NCBI GenBank assembly: GCA_047971685.1
Contig: JBKDZW010000004.1
Coordinates: 1 to 53,432 of the forward strand
DNA from: JAJXWB01 sp047971685
GTDB lineage: Bacteria > Pseudomonadota > Alphaproteobacteria > Rhizobiales > Beijerinckiaceae
Direction: 5' to 3'
DNA: 53,432 nucleotides
Of the stretch, positions 17,743-26,618 are shown piece after piece. Position numbers and translations under genes: made by a program. Position 1 is the stretch's first letter. Every line of letters starts with the position of its first letter. The notes under the pieces were generated by a model, which was given only the letters and a program-made list of their open reading frames with translations, was not told the origin of the DNA and searched no databases.

Positions 17743-17757
17743 TTAAGCGCATTTTAA
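17743..17757. promoter_or_regulatory. CtrA-like box upstream of the second outer-membrane protein gene
   Basis: TTAAGCGCATTTTAA fits TTAA-N7-TTAA and differs from the box at 16636 only in the last spacer bases. It lies 60 bases before the ATG at 17817. The conserved spacing before two paralogs supports a functional site. Confidence 0.5.
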
Positions 17758-17816
17758 GCATGTTCGCTCATTTTGATTGCATCGATAGCCCGGCTGAGGC
17801 GCCGGGCAAGTTGGGG

Positions 17817-18698
17817 ATGAGCGAAATGAGTTTCCTTGCTCGCGCAATTGGATTGGCGACGGTTGCGACCGCTGCTTTCGCGGCGGCGCCCGCAGCCCGG
17901 GCGGCCGACCCATTGATCGGGGCCGCGCCTATGGCGCCTATCGCCGAGCCGATGGAAGAAGAGCGCGTCACCTTTGCAAGCAATTGGTATTTGCGCGGCG
18001 ATTTCGCCATCGCCAAGGACGTGCAGATCGGCATAGGCAGCGCCTTTTTGCCGAACGGCCGTTCCTTTCCCAATGCGTGGAGCATTGGCCTTGGCATGGG
18101 CTACAAGTTCAACAACTGGCTGCGCGGCGATCTGACCGCCGACTGGCGCGCGCCGCGCACCTTGAACCAGAATACATCGGCGATGAGCTGCACCACCGGC
18201 TGGGTTGCGGTCAGGGATCCCAATACCGGTGTGATCACCGGCGAGACCCCCGTCACCGACACCTGTCTGGATTATTATCGTACGCGCGTGAACAACACGA
18301 CGCTGCTCGCCAATCTCTATCTCGATCTGGGCACCTGGTGGGGGCTCACGCCTTATGTGGGCGCAGGCGTCGGCATGAACTACGTCTACCAGAAGACGAC
18401 GCAGAACTGGTACATGAGCAATGGCCTGCCCTATAATGTGACGACGCCGGACGCGATCAATCCTGCACGCATCTGGTATTACAACTGGGATAATGCGCGC
18501 TCGCATTCGTCGATGCAGTTCGCTTACGCCTTCATGGCCGGCGCGTCTTACGCCGTGACGGATCATCTTGCGGTCGATATCGGCGGGCGTTACCTGAATA
18601 TGGGCAAGATCGAATCCTATTCCGTCGCCACCGGCACGATCTGGAAGACCAACGACGCGAAGGAATTGCGCATCGGCTTCCGCTATACGCCGGACTGA
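17817..18698 (+). CDS. Outer-membrane beta-barrel protein (Omp25/31-like), paralog 2
   Basis: A 293-residue exported barrel protein. The signal peptide (FLARAIGLATVATAAFAA to RA-ADP) ends near residue 29. Strands such as GYKFNNWLRGDLTADWR and LDLGTWWGLTPYVGAGVGMN are nearly the same as in the gene just upstream, so the two arose by tandem duplication. The extra insertion here (about 115-145) contains two cysteines and differs from paralog 1. In-frame starts at 17760, 17817 and 17826 are all possible; 17817 gives a compact signal peptide. An intrinsic terminator follows. The ligand is unknown. Confidence 0.85.
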   Translation: MSEMSFLARAIGLATVATAAFAAAPAARAADPLIGAAPMAPIAEPMEEERVTFASNWYLRGDFAIAKDVQIGIGSAFLPNGRSFPNAWSIGLGMGYKFNNWLRGDLTADWRAPRTLNQNTSAMSCTTGWVAVRDPNTGVITGETPVTDTCLDYYRTRVNNTTLLANLYLDLGTWWGLTPYVGAGVGMNYVYQKTTQNWYMSNGLPYNVTTPDAINPARIWYYNWDNARSHSSMQFAYAFMAGASYAVTDHLAVDIGGRYLNMGKIESYSVATGTIWKTNDAKELRIGFRYTPD

Positions 18699-18727
18699 GC
18701 CGGGTTTCAGCCAACCAGACGATCATG

Positions 18728-18758
18728 CGGCGGGCCTTGTGCCCGCCGTTTGTTTTTT
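18728..18758 (+). terminator. Intrinsic terminator of outer-membrane protein paralog 2
   Basis: CGGCGGGC and GCCCGCCG form a perfect 8-bp stem with a 5-base loop, followed by TTTGTTTTTT. It separates the outer-membrane protein gene from serC. Confidence 0.9.
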
Positions 18759-18860
18759 GGCGCCCGCCGATTGCTTTGGCGCCTGCCGTTTCATTTTGTA
18801 GCGCTACCCGCCGTTTGCCGCGCTTGCATTCGTGCGTGCGAATCTATATCGCCGTCTGCG

Positions 18861-18908
18861 GGACACCTCCCCCCAACGGGAGGCGCCCATCTGAAAGGAT
18901 GGCTCAAG
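18861..18908 (+). ncRNA. Candidate serC leader RNA motif
   Basis: Two adjacent hairpins lie directly before the serC start. The first has stem CCTCCC/GGGAGG (18866-18871 with 18878-18883); the second has stem GCC-ATC/GATGGC with one bulged C (18885-18891 with 18898-18903) and carries the AAAGGA ribosome site in its loop and 3' arm. This agrees in place and design with the serC motif known from alphaproteobacterial serC-serA operons. The structure would hide the ribosome site when folded. Assignment is from memory of the motif and was not scored with a covariance model. Confidence 0.65.
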
Positions 18909-20081
18909 ATGACGAATACGATGCCCGGCCTCCGGCCGGCGAACCCCAATTTTTCTTCCGGCCCCTGCGCGAAGCGCCCCGGCTGGTCCTTCCAGGGCCT
19001 GTCAGACGCGCCGCTTGGACGCTCGCACCGCGCCAAGGTCGGCAAGGCCAAACTCAAACTCGCCATAGACCTCACGCGCGAGGTTTTGCAGGTTCCCGCC
19101 GGCTATCGCATCGGCATCGTGCCGGCCTCCGACACGGGCGCGGTCGAAATGGCGCTGTGGTCGCTGCTCGGCGCCCGCCCGGTCGACGTTCTCGCCTGGG
19201 AAAGCTTCGGCGAGGGCTGGGTGACAGACATCGTCAAGCAGCTCCAGATCAAGGACGCGCGCACGCTGAAAGCGGGCTATGGCGAAATCCCCGATCTGGG
19301 ACAGGTGAATTTCGATCATGACGTGGTCTTCACCTGGAACGGCACGACATCGGGCGTGCGCGTGCCCAACGGCGACTGGATCAAGGCCGACCGCAAGGGG
19401 CTGACAATCTGCGACGCCACATCGGCGGCCTTTGCCCAGAAACTCGATTTCGCCAAACTCGATGTCGTCACCTTCTCCTGGCAGAAGGCGCTGGGCGGGG
19501 AGGGCGCGCATGGCGTGCTGATCCTGTCGCCGCGCGCGGTCGAACGTCTGGAGAGCTACAAGCCGGCCTGGCCGTTGCCGAAGATTTTCCGCATGACCAA
19601 GGGCGGCAAGCTGATCGAAGGCATTTTCGAGGGCGAGACGATCAACACGCCGTCGATGATGTGCGTGGAGGATTATATCGACGCGCTGCAATGGGCGAAG
19701 TCGCTCGGCGGCCTCGATGGGCTCGTCGCCCGCGCCGACGCCAACGCCAAGGCGATCGCAGACTGGAAGGCCAGGACGGCGTGGGTCGATTTTCTTGCCG
19801 CGCGCGCCGACATCCGCTCCAACACCAGCGTGTGTCTGAAGGTGGTCGATCCCGCCGTGACCGCGCTGCCGGCCGACCAGCAGGCCGCCTTCGCCAAGCA
19901 GCTTGCGACGCTGCTGGAGAAGGAAAAGGTCGCCTACGATATCGGCGCCTATCGCGATGCGCCGCCCGGCTTGCGTATCTGGTGCGGGGCCACCGTCGAG
20001 GCCGCAGATGTCGAGAAGCTGACGGCATGGCTCGACTGGGCCTTTGCGCAGACCAAGGCCGGTCTCGCCAGGGCGGCGTGA
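18909..20081 (+). CDS. serC: Phosphoserine aminotransferase SerC
   Basis: PLP enzyme that makes 3-phosphoserine from 3-phosphohydroxypyruvate. The 390-residue length and the start RPANPNFSSGPCAKRPGW are typical of the alphaproteobacterial SerC subtype. The PLP lysine lies in FSWQKALGGEGAHGV near residue 193, and the phosphate-binding stretch ASDTGAVEMALWS is near 75. ATG 18909 follows AAAGGATGGCTCAAG within the candidate leader RNA; upstream in-frame codons are not conserved. serA, which supplies the substrate, follows after 133 bases. Confidence 0.95.
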   Translation: MTNTMPGLRPANPNFSSGPCAKRPGWSFQGLSDAPLGRSHRAKVGKAKLKLAIDLTREVLQVPAGYRIGIVPASDTGAVEMALWSLLGARPVDVLAWESFGEGWVTDIVKQLQIKDARTLKAGYGEIPDLGQVNFDHDVVFTWNGTTSGVRVPNGDWIKADRKGLTICDATSAAFAQKLDFAKLDVVTFSWQKALGGEGAHGVLILSPRAVERLESYKPAWPLPKIFRMTKGGKLIEGIFEGETINTPSMMCVEDYIDALQWAKSLGGLDGLVARADANAKAIADWKARTAWVDFLAARADIRSNTSVCLKVVDPAVTALPADQQAAFAKQLATLLEKEKVAYDIGAYRDAPPGLRIWCGATVEAADVEKLTAWLDWAFAQTKAGLARAA

Positions 20082-20092
20082 TCCTGCGGGCT

Positions 20093-20148
20093 GCGCGCCT
20101 TCGGGCGCGCTTTCCTGTCCATTCAAAACTGCGCGCCTGAAGGCGCGC
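20093..20148 (+). promoter_or_regulatory. Twin GCGCGCC hairpins between serC and serA
   Basis: Two hairpins with the same 7-bp stem GCGCGCC/GGCGCGC lie 21 bases apart. The first (20093-20110) has a TTCG loop and is followed by TTTCC; the second (20131-20148) has a TGAA loop. They could partly terminate or protect the mRNA between the two genes. The identical stems can also pair in alternative ways. Confidence 0.45.
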
Positions 20149-20214
20149 GGTTCGCCTTTTCCTCATCCGTCGCGCTGCGCGCGACCTCTGCTCCCTTTAT
20201 CGAGAGACACTTCA

Positions 20215-21801
20215 ATGGCTCCTCGCGTACTCATTTCCGATGCACTTTCGCCCGCCGCCGTCGCCATCTTCAAGGAGCGCGGCGTCGACGTCGATTTCCA
20301 GCCCGATCTCGGCAAGGACAAGGACAAGCTTGCGGCCATCATCGGCGATTACGATGGCCTGGCCATTCGCTCGGCGACCAAGGTCACCGCCAAAATCATC
20401 GAAAACGCCAAGAAACTGAAAGTCATCGGGCGCGCCGGCATCGGCGTCGACAATGTCGATATTCCCGCTGCGACCGCGCGCGGCATCATCGTGATGAACA
20501 CGCCGTTCGGCAATTCCATCACGACCGCGGAGCATGCGATCGCCATGATGTTCGCGCTGGCGCGCGAAATTCCCGCAGCCGACGCCTCGACGCAGGCCGG
20601 CAAGTGGGAGAAGAACCGCTTCATGGGCGTCGAGATCACAGGCAAGACGCTCGGCGTGATCGGCTGCGGCAATATCGGTTCGATCGTCGCCGACCGCGCC
20701 ATCGGTCTTCGCATGCGCGTCATCGCCTTCGATCCTTTCCTGTCGCCGGAGCGGGCCACCGATATCGGGGTCGAGAAAGTCGAACTCGAGGAATTGCTGG
20801 CGCGCGCCGACATCATCACCCTGCATACGCCGATGACGGCGCAGACCAAGAATATCCTGTCGGCCGAAAATCTCGCCAAGACGAAGAAGGGCGTGCGCAT
20901 CGTCAATTGCGCGCGCGGCGGCCTCGTCGACGAGCAGGCTCTGGCGGCGGCGCTCGACAGCGGCCATGTCGCAGGCGCAGCCTTCGACGTGTTCGTCGAG
21001 GAGCCGGCCAAGAGCAATGTTCTGTTTGGACGGGCCAATGTCGTGTGCACGCCGCACCTGGGCGCAGCAACTTCCGAAGCGCAGGAAAACGTCGCCTTGC
21101 AGGTCGCCGAACAGATGTCGGACTATCTCACGCGAGGCGCCATATCGAACGCGGTCAACTTCCCGTCGATCACGGCGGAGGAGGCGCCGAAGCTGAAGCC
21201 TTTCATCGCGCTTGCCGAAAGGCTCGGTTCGTTTGCGGGGCAGCTCACCGAGAGCAGCATCAAGAAGGTGACGATCACCTATGAAGGCAATGTCGCGGAA
21301 CTGAAGACCAAGGCGATCACGGCCGCCGCGATCGCCGGCCTGCTGCGTCCGCTTCTGTCGGATGTGAATGTCGTTTCCGCGCCGATCGTCGCCAAGGAGC
21401 GCGGCATTGTCATCGACGAAGTGACGCGCGCGGTCGTCGGCGATTACGAATCGCTCATCACGTTGTCCGTGACCACGGAGCGGCAGGAGCGGTCGGTCGC
21501 CGGCACCGCTTTCCATGACGGCAAGCCGCGCATCGTCGACATCAAGGGCATCAAGGTCGATGCGGAATTCTCCAACCACATGATCTATGTGACGAACGAG
21601 GACGAGCCCGGCTTCATCGGCCGCTTCGCCGGCATGCTCGGCGCTGCGAAAGTGAATATTGCGACCTTCGCGCTCGGGCGCGACCAGAAAGGCGGCTCGG
21701 CGATTGCGCTTGTCGCCGTCGACAGCGCCCCGCCCGCCGCAGCGCTGAGCGAAATCCAGACCTTGCCCGGCGTGAAGCAGGTGAAGATTCTGGCGTTCTG
21801 A
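20215..21801 (+). CDS. serA: D-3-phosphoglycerate dehydrogenase SerA
   Basis: Oxidises 3-phosphoglycerate to 3-phosphohydroxypyruvate, the first committed step of serine synthesis. The 528 residues correspond to the long type: catalytic and NAD domain (GKTLGVIGCGNIGS near residue 143, catalytic Arg in NCARGGLVDEQAL near 234, His in CTPHLGAATSEAQ near 281), an intervening domain, and a C-terminal ACT domain (IYVTNEDEPGFIGRFAGML, about 455-528) that probably binds serine. ATG 20215 begins MAPRVLISDALSP, the usual start. It is probably co-transcribed with serC. Confidence 0.96.
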   Translation: MAPRVLISDALSPAAVAIFKERGVDVDFQPDLGKDKDKLAAIIGDYDGLAIRSATKVTAKIIENAKKLKVIGRAGIGVDNVDIPAATARGIIVMNTPFGNSITTAEHAIAMMFALAREIPAADASTQAGKWEKNRFMGVEITGKTLGVIGCGNIGSIVADRAIGLRMRVIAFDPFLSPERATDIGVEKVELEELLARADIITLHTPMTAQTKNILSAENLAKTKKGVRIVNCARGGLVDEQALAAALDSGHVAGAAFDVFVEEPAKSNVLFGRANVVCTPHLGAATSEAQENVALQVAEQMSDYLTRGAISNAVNFPSITAEEAPKLKPFIALAERLGSFAGQLTESSIKKVTITYEGNVAELKTKAITAAAIAGLLRPLLSDVNVVSAPIVAKERGIVIDEVTRAVVGDYESLITLSVTTERQERSVAGTAFHDGKPRIVDIKGIKVDAEFSNHMIYVTNEDEPGFIGRFAGMLGAAKVNIATFALGRDQKGGSAIALVAVDSAPPAAALSEIQTLPGVKQVKILAF

Positions 21802-21883
21802 GGAAAGGCCGGACAGGTTCCGCCCGCCTTGCGAAGGACGATCCATCGGCCCTTGCGCCTTCTGGCGCGAGGGTCTTTTCGTT

Positions 21884-22786
21884 TCAGCGCGCGCGTTGCT
21901 CTGCGAGCCAGATGCCGGCGAGCGTCAGGACGAGCGCAAGAGCATGATAGATGTGGAATTCCTCGCCGAGCAGCGCCACGGCGAAGATGGCGCCGAAGAT
22001 CGGCACGAGGTTTGAAAACAGCCCTGCGCGATTGGGGCCGATGAGTTCGACCGCGCGCATGTAGAGAAGCTGCGAGGCGAGCGAGGGGCCGAGCGCGACG
22101 AAGGCGAGCACGAGCCAGCCCGATAATGTCGGCCAGTGGAAATTGCCGGTTGCGGCCTCCACCGCCATGAAGGGAATCGAAGTGACGAGCGCGGCAAAAG
22201 CGAGCGCGGTAAAAAACACCAGCGGCGGCAGCGCGGGGCGGTTGCGCAGCGAAAACGTGTAGCCGGCATAGAAGATGCAGGCGATCAGAATGAGAATGTC
22301 GCCGTAGTTGAACTGCGTCTGAAGGATTTTCAGGGGTTCGCCATGGGTGGCGATAAGCGACACGCCGATCAGCGTCACCAGCATTCCCACGATTTGCATG
22401 CCCGTGGGACGCACGCCGACGATCACGATGGACATGGCGAGCACCATCGGCGGAATCGTGGATTGCAGGAGCGTGATGTTGACGGCGCTCGTGTAATAGG
22501 CGGCGAGATAGAACAGCACCGTAAAGCCGGTGAAACCGAAGCCGGACATCAGGAAGATGCGGCCGCGATGGGCGCGGAGTTCGGGGCCGTGGGCGCGCAA
22601 TTGACGGCGGAAGGCAAAACCCAGCAGCACGCACACGGCGAGCCAGCGAAAGAAAACGAGCGACATGGGCGTGACGCGGCCGACCGCAAGGCGCGAGGCC
22701 ACGCCATTGCCGCCCCACAACATCGTGGTCACAATCATCAACAGCCAGGCGCGATCATAGGCCTGATGGGCCAAACGTTTCAGCAC
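21884..22786 (-). CDS. DMT-superfamily transporter with two EamA domains
   Basis: An inner-membrane protein of 300 residues with about ten hydrophobic helices and two EamA repeats; the first shows MLWGGNGVASRLAVGRVTP and the second begins around residue 150 with DILILIACIFYAGYTF. Such proteins export metabolites or amino acids; the substrate cannot be read from the sequence. The frame is open upstream to 23035, but that part is not membrane-like. The GTG at 22786 gives the typical length and a cytoplasmic basic start (VLKRLAHQAYDRAW). It converges on serA and diverges from the next gene. Confidence 0.85.
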   Translation of the reverse strand: MLKRLAHQAYDRAWLLMIVTTMLWGGNGVASRLAVGRVTPMSLVFFRWLAVCVLLGFAFRRQLRAHGPELRAHRGRIFLMSGFGFTGFTVLFYLAAYYTSAVNITLLQSTIPPMVLAMSIVIVGVRPTGMQIVGMLVTLIGVSLIATHGEPLKILQTQFNYGDILILIACIFYAGYTFSLRNRPALPPLVFFTALAFAALVTSIPFMAVEAATGNFHWPTLSGWLVLAFVALGPSLASQLLYMRAVELIGPNRAGLFSNLVPIFGAIFAVALLGEEFHIYHALALVLTLAGIWLAEQRAR

Positions 22787-23046
22787 GACAAAATTTCCGC
22801 GAACGGGGCGCCACCATGCGCGAGGTTTCCGCCGGCGTAAACCTTGACCGCTCAAGCCATGCGTCAGACAAATATTGGCCGCGAAAATTCCGCAAAGGCT
22901 AGACCTGATGGCGGCGCCCGCATGCGCATGAAACGGCGCCGGAGCTTGAAGGCTGCGGACGACGGATCGTCGGGATGCGCGGCGGTACGGATAATTTGCG
23001 AGGTTTCGCTCCAATGCGGGCGGGGCCGCTGGCATAGGGAGTTTCC

Positions 23047-24741
23047 ATGCGCACGATTCTGCTGGCGGCTACTGCGCTTACGCCTCTAACGGGCATGGCG
23101 GCGATGGCCGCCGACATCGAGGCGCGTTCGCGCATCGACAATGTGGTGGTCTATCCGGACGCGGCTCTGGTGACGCGCGTCATGGACGTGGACCTGCCGG
23201 CGGGGGCTTCCACGCTCCTGCTGCGCGGCCTGCCGTTTGCGCTCGATCCTGCTTCCCTGCGGGTGGCGGGCGAGGGGTCGGCCGCCATTGGCGTCGGCGC
23301 GGTCGAGGCGCGGCTTGCGCCGGCCGAGACGAAGGGCGACAGCGCGATCGAGACGCGGCTCAAGGCGTTGCGCGCCGACCGCGAAGGTTGGCAGGGCACG
23401 ATCGACGCGCTGACCGTCAAGAGCGACATGATCAAGCATTTCGCGCAATCCTCGCCCGAAAAACTTTCGCCGGAATCGCGCCCGCTCGAAGTCGGCCAAT
23501 GGACCAACGCCTTCGATACGGTGGGCGCGGCTTTCGCCAAGGTCGGCGACGATCTGCGCGCGGCACGCGCGCGGGTGCGCGATATCGACGAGGAAATCAA
23601 GGCAATCGAGGCGACAAGGCCGCGCCAGACCGGCAAGCCGCCGTTGCGCGACATAGCGGTTTCGCTCGAAGCGGCGGGGGCGACGAAGGCAAAATTCCAG
23701 CTTTCCTATCGCGTTTCCGGCGCTTCGTGGCGGCCGGCCTACGATGCGCGGCTCGATACGGGCGGGGCGGACCGCAAACCCTCGCTCGAACTCGTGCGGC
23801 GCGCGCAGATCGTGCAGCGCACGGGCGAGGACTGGGGCGATGTGACGCTTTCCGTCTCCACCACGCGCGCCTTGCGCGGCGCGCAGGCGCCCGAAGTGCA
23901 GCCCGAACGCATCGCCTTCTGGGAGCCGCCGATCCCGCTTGCGGCGGGCCATGCGCGCCGCGAGGCCGCGTCCATGGCCAATACGCCGATGGCCGCACCC
24001 ATGGCCAAGTCGGCGCAGTTTGACGCTGCGCGCCGCGAGCGCGAGGTTGCGGCTGCGCCGGTTGCGGCCGCCGAGCAGCAAAGCGAGTTGCAGGCCACCG
24101 CCTGGCAGGCCAGTTTCGTCGTGCCCGGCCGCATCAGCGTGCCGGCTGACGGCGCGACCAAGAATTTTTCGCTCGGCGCCAAACGATACGAGCCCCGGCT
24201 CGTCATAAAGGCCTCGCCCGCGCTCGATCCGACCGCCTATCTCGAGGCGCGGCTGGAAAACGCCGAGGAGGCGCCGCTGCTGCCGGGGCAGGTTTCCGTG
24301 CAACGCGACGGCGTTTTCGTCGGGCAGGGCGCCATCGGCTCGGTCGCGCCTGGCGAAAGTTTCGACCTCGGCTTCGGCGCAGACGATCGCGTGAGCGTTT
24401 CGCGCGTTCCCGTCAAGCGCAGGGAGAACGAGCCGACCTGGTACAATCAGAGCAAGATAGACCAGCGCGACTTCAAGACGACGATCAAGAATCTGCACGA
24501 TTTCCCGATCAAGGCGGTCGTCGTCGACCACATTCCCTTCTCCGAGAATTCAGCGATCTCGGTCGAGCTGCTCTCGCAGACGACGCCGGCCAGCGACAAG
24601 CAGGTCGCCGACAAGCGCGGCGTCATGGCCTGGACGTTCGATCTCAAGCCCCAGGAGCACAAGGAGATCAGGCTCGCCTGGCGCATGAAATGGCCGGCCG
24701 ACCGCGACGTGATCTTCCAGCGCGCGCCCAACCCGCGTTAG
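23047..24741 (+). CDS. MuiA-family protein (DUF4140 and DUF4139 domains)
   Basis: A 564-residue exported protein. The signal peptide ends AAMA-ADIEA near residue 22. The N-terminal DUF4140 region (about 30-130) begins NVVVYPDAALVTRVMDVDLP; the C-terminal DUF4139 region (about 210-564) begins LSYRVSGASWRPAYDARLD and ends with the conserved PQEHKEIRLAWRMKWP. The middle has an Ala/Arg-rich insert (about 300-345). Family members are named after a mucoidy inhibitor, but the biochemical role is unknown. AGGGAG precedes the ATG. The stop codon TAG is the first three bases of a TAGAGC palindromic repeat. Confidence 0.85.
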   Translation: MRTILLAATALTPLTGMAAMAADIEARSRIDNVVVYPDAALVTRVMDVDLPAGASTLLLRGLPFALDPASLRVAGEGSAAIGVGAVEARLAPAETKGDSAIETRLKALRADREGWQGTIDALTVKSDMIKHFAQSSPEKLSPESRPLEVGQWTNAFDTVGAAFAKVGDDLRAARARVRDIDEEIKAIEATRPRQTGKPPLRDIAVSLEAAGATKAKFQLSYRVSGASWRPAYDARLDTGGADRKPSLELVRRAQIVQRTGEDWGDVTLSVSTTRALRGAQAPEVQPERIAFWEPPIPLAAGHARREAASMANTPMAAPMAKSAQFDAARREREVAAAPVAAAEQQSELQATAWQASFVVPGRISVPADGATKNFSLGAKRYEPRLVIKASPALDPTAYLEARLENAEEAPLLPGQVSVQRDGVFVGQGAIGSVAPGESFDLGFGADDRVSVSRVPVKRRENEPTWYNQSKIDQRDFKTTIKNLHDFPIKAVVVDHIPFSENSAISVELLSQTTPASDKQVADKRGVMAWTFDLKPQEHKEIRLAWRMKWPADRDVIFQRAPNPR

Positions 24742-24842
24742 AGCAATTCCAGCAAAAGCGGATACCGGTTTTGCGTCCGGAATTGCAGAAAATCAAATAG
24801 TTAGAGCATTGCAATGATTCAATGAAAAGCGGAAACGCTCTA
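24739..24842. repeat. TAGAGC-ended palindromic repeat, copy 1
   Basis: A 104-bp element runs from TAGAGCAATTCCAGC to GGAAACGCTCTA. Its ends are inverted (TAGAGC...TTCC.GC). It is nearly the same as the element at 53181-53282, with eight mismatches over the length. The preceding gene uses its first TAG as stop codon. TA at both outer ends suits insertion at a TA target. Confidence 0.85.
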
Positions 24843-25076
24843 GGCCGGCGGTTGCAGGGGCGCCGCAGGATTCGCGCAGGGCTTTCCGCGCGACGGATTA
24901 TCGCTGCGCCCAGGCCTGAGGACGCCGGAGGCCGGCAGGCCGTTCGTTCATAGCGACAGAACACGGCTTGCGCGCGCCGGCTGCAAGGCGCGGTTCGGGG
25001 CCAAAACGGCGGGCAAGCGCCAGCAGCGCGATTAAGGTAGTATCGGCTGCGGGTTTGTGCGCTTCGAGGTGCTGTC
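24843..25076. other. Intergenic region before the SPFH gene
   Basis: A GC-rich stretch with no convincing frame. It holds a short GCCGGAGGCCGGC near-palindrome around 24930 and a GATTAAGGTAG segment near 25031 that might be part of the promoter for the SPFH gene. No clear -35/-10 pair was identified. Confidence 0.4.
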
Positions 25077-26165
25077 ATGGTCAGCGGTTTTGGCATGTTT
25101 GTTATTGCGGTCGTCGTCTTTGTCCTCCTGGGACTGATGATGGGCGTGCGGCAGGTGCCGCAGGGCTTCAACTACACCGTGGAACGCTTCGGAAAATATC
25201 ATTCGACCCTGCGGCCCGGCCTTGCCCTGATCGTGCCGTGGATCGACCGCGTGGGCCGGCGCATGAACGTGATGGAGCAGGTGCTCGATGTGCCCTCGCA
25301 GGAAGTGATTACGCGCGACAATGCGACCGTCACCGCCGATGGCGTCGTGTTCTTCCAGGTGCTCGACGCTGCGCGCGCCAGCTACGAGGTCGCCAATCTC
25401 GAACAGGCGCTGCTCAATCTCATTATGACCAATATCAGAACGGTCATGGGCGCAATGGATCTCGATCAATTGCTGTCGCATCGCGACGAGATCAACCAGC
25501 GCCTGCTGGGCGTGGTCGATCAGGCGGTCGAGCCCTGGGGCGTGAAGGCTACGCGCATCGAGATCAAGGACATCGTGCCGCCGCGCGATCTCGTCAACGC
25601 CATGGCGCGCCAGATGAAGGCCGAGCGCGAAAAACGCGCCAATGTGCTGGAGGCCGAAGGCTTGCGGCAGGCCGAGATTCTTCGCGCGGAAGGGCGCAAG
25701 CAATCCCTCGTGCTCGACGCCGAGGGGCGCAAGGAGGCAGCCTTCCGCGACGCCGAGGCGCGCGAACGCTCCGCGCAGGCCGAGGCCGAGGCCACCCGCA
25801 TGGTGTCGCAGGCGATAGCAGCCGGCGATATCGCCGCGCTCAATTATTTCGTTGCGGAAAAATACGTGCACGCGCTCGACGATTTCGCGAAATCGCCGAA
25901 CCAGAAAACCTTCATCCTGCCGATGGACATGGCCGGTATCGCCGGCTCCATCGGCGGCATCGCCGAAATCGCGCGCTCGGCGCTCGGCGAGGCCGGCGCG
26001 CAGACCGTGCGCAATGCTTCGACGCCCAGCGTGAGGAGAGGCGATGTCATGCGCGAGCGGGCCTCCGGTCAGGCGGAGAGGCCGAGCGGCGGCGATCCGG
26101 CCGGACCTTATTCTGCCGGGCCCTCCACCGGGCCTTGGGGCGGCGATCCCGCAGCGCGGGGTTGA
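25077..26165 (+). CDS. SPFH/band 7 membrane protein (stomatin/QmcA-like)
   Basis: A 362-residue protein with one N-terminal membrane helix (about 5-24, FVIAVVVFVLLGLMMG) followed by the SPFH domain (about 25-195), which begins VRQVPQGFNYTVERFGKYH and includes DGVVFFQVLDAARASYEV. A long, charged, coiled-coil region follows (about 195-255, rich in EAEGLRQAEILRAEGRKQ-like repeats). The C-terminal tail is Gly/Pro-rich. It belongs to the stomatin/QmcA group that organises membrane microdomains and works with membrane proteases. The adjacent NfeD gene, 3 bases downstream, is its usual partner. Confidence 0.92.
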   Translation: MVSGFGMFVIAVVVFVLLGLMMGVRQVPQGFNYTVERFGKYHSTLRPGLALIVPWIDRVGRRMNVMEQVLDVPSQEVITRDNATVTADGVVFFQVLDAARASYEVANLEQALLNLIMTNIRTVMGAMDLDQLLSHRDEINQRLLGVVDQAVEPWGVKATRIEIKDIVPPRDLVNAMARQMKAEREKRANVLEAEGLRQAEILRAEGRKQSLVLDAEGRKEAAFRDAEARERSAQAEAEATRMVSQAIAAGDIAALNYFVAEKYVHALDDFAKSPNQKTFILPMDMAGIAGSIGGIAEIARSALGEAGAQTVRNASTPSVRRGDVMRERASGQAERPSGGDPAGPYSAGPSTGPWGGDPAARG

Positions 26166-26168
26166 GCC

Positions 26169-26609
26169 ATGTTCGCCAGTTTTCATGGGCCGTTTATCTG
26201 GATGGCGCTCGGCACTGTCCTGTGCGCCGCCGAAATATTCGCGCCCGGCGCTTTTCTGCTGTGGATCGGGCTCGCCGCCATCGCGCTCGGCATTATCGAG
26301 CTTGTGGCGCCTATGCCGCTGGAATGGAGCCTGCTCGCCTTCGCCGTACTGGCGGGCGTTTTCTCGCTCATCGGCCGCAGGGTCTATGGCGGGCTGAGCG
26401 GGGCGACCGACGATGGCCTCAACAATCGCTCGAAAGCGCTGGTCGGGCGCGAGTTTACGCTGATCGAACCGATCGTGTCGGGCGAAGGCAAGGCGAAAGT
26501 GCTCGACGGCGTGTGGCGGGTGAACGGCCCCGATGCTCCGGCGGGCGCGCGCGTACGCGTGACAGGCGTTTCCGCGCAGGGCGCCGTGCTTACGGTGGAA
26601 CTGATCTGA
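26169..26609 (+). CDS. NfeD-family membrane protein
   Basis: A 146-residue protein with three hydrophobic segments in the first ~75 residues (MALGTVLCAAEIFAPGAFLL, then two more) and a C-terminal OB-fold-like domain (about 85-146) beginning LVGREFTLIEPIVSGEGKAKV and ending GAVLTVELI. This is the short, protease-free NfeD type that accompanies SPFH proteins. It begins 3 bases after the SPFH gene, so the two form one operon. The pair probably affects membrane protein quality or domain assembly. Confidence 0.9.
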   Translation: MFASFHGPFIWMALGTVLCAAEIFAPGAFLLWIGLAAIALGIIELVAPMPLEWSLLAFAVLAGVFSLIGRRVYGGLSGATDDGLNNRSKALVGREFTLIEPIVSGEGKAKVLDGVWRVNGPDAPAGARVRVTGVSAQGAVLTVELI

Positions 26610-26618
26610 TCCTGCCGA

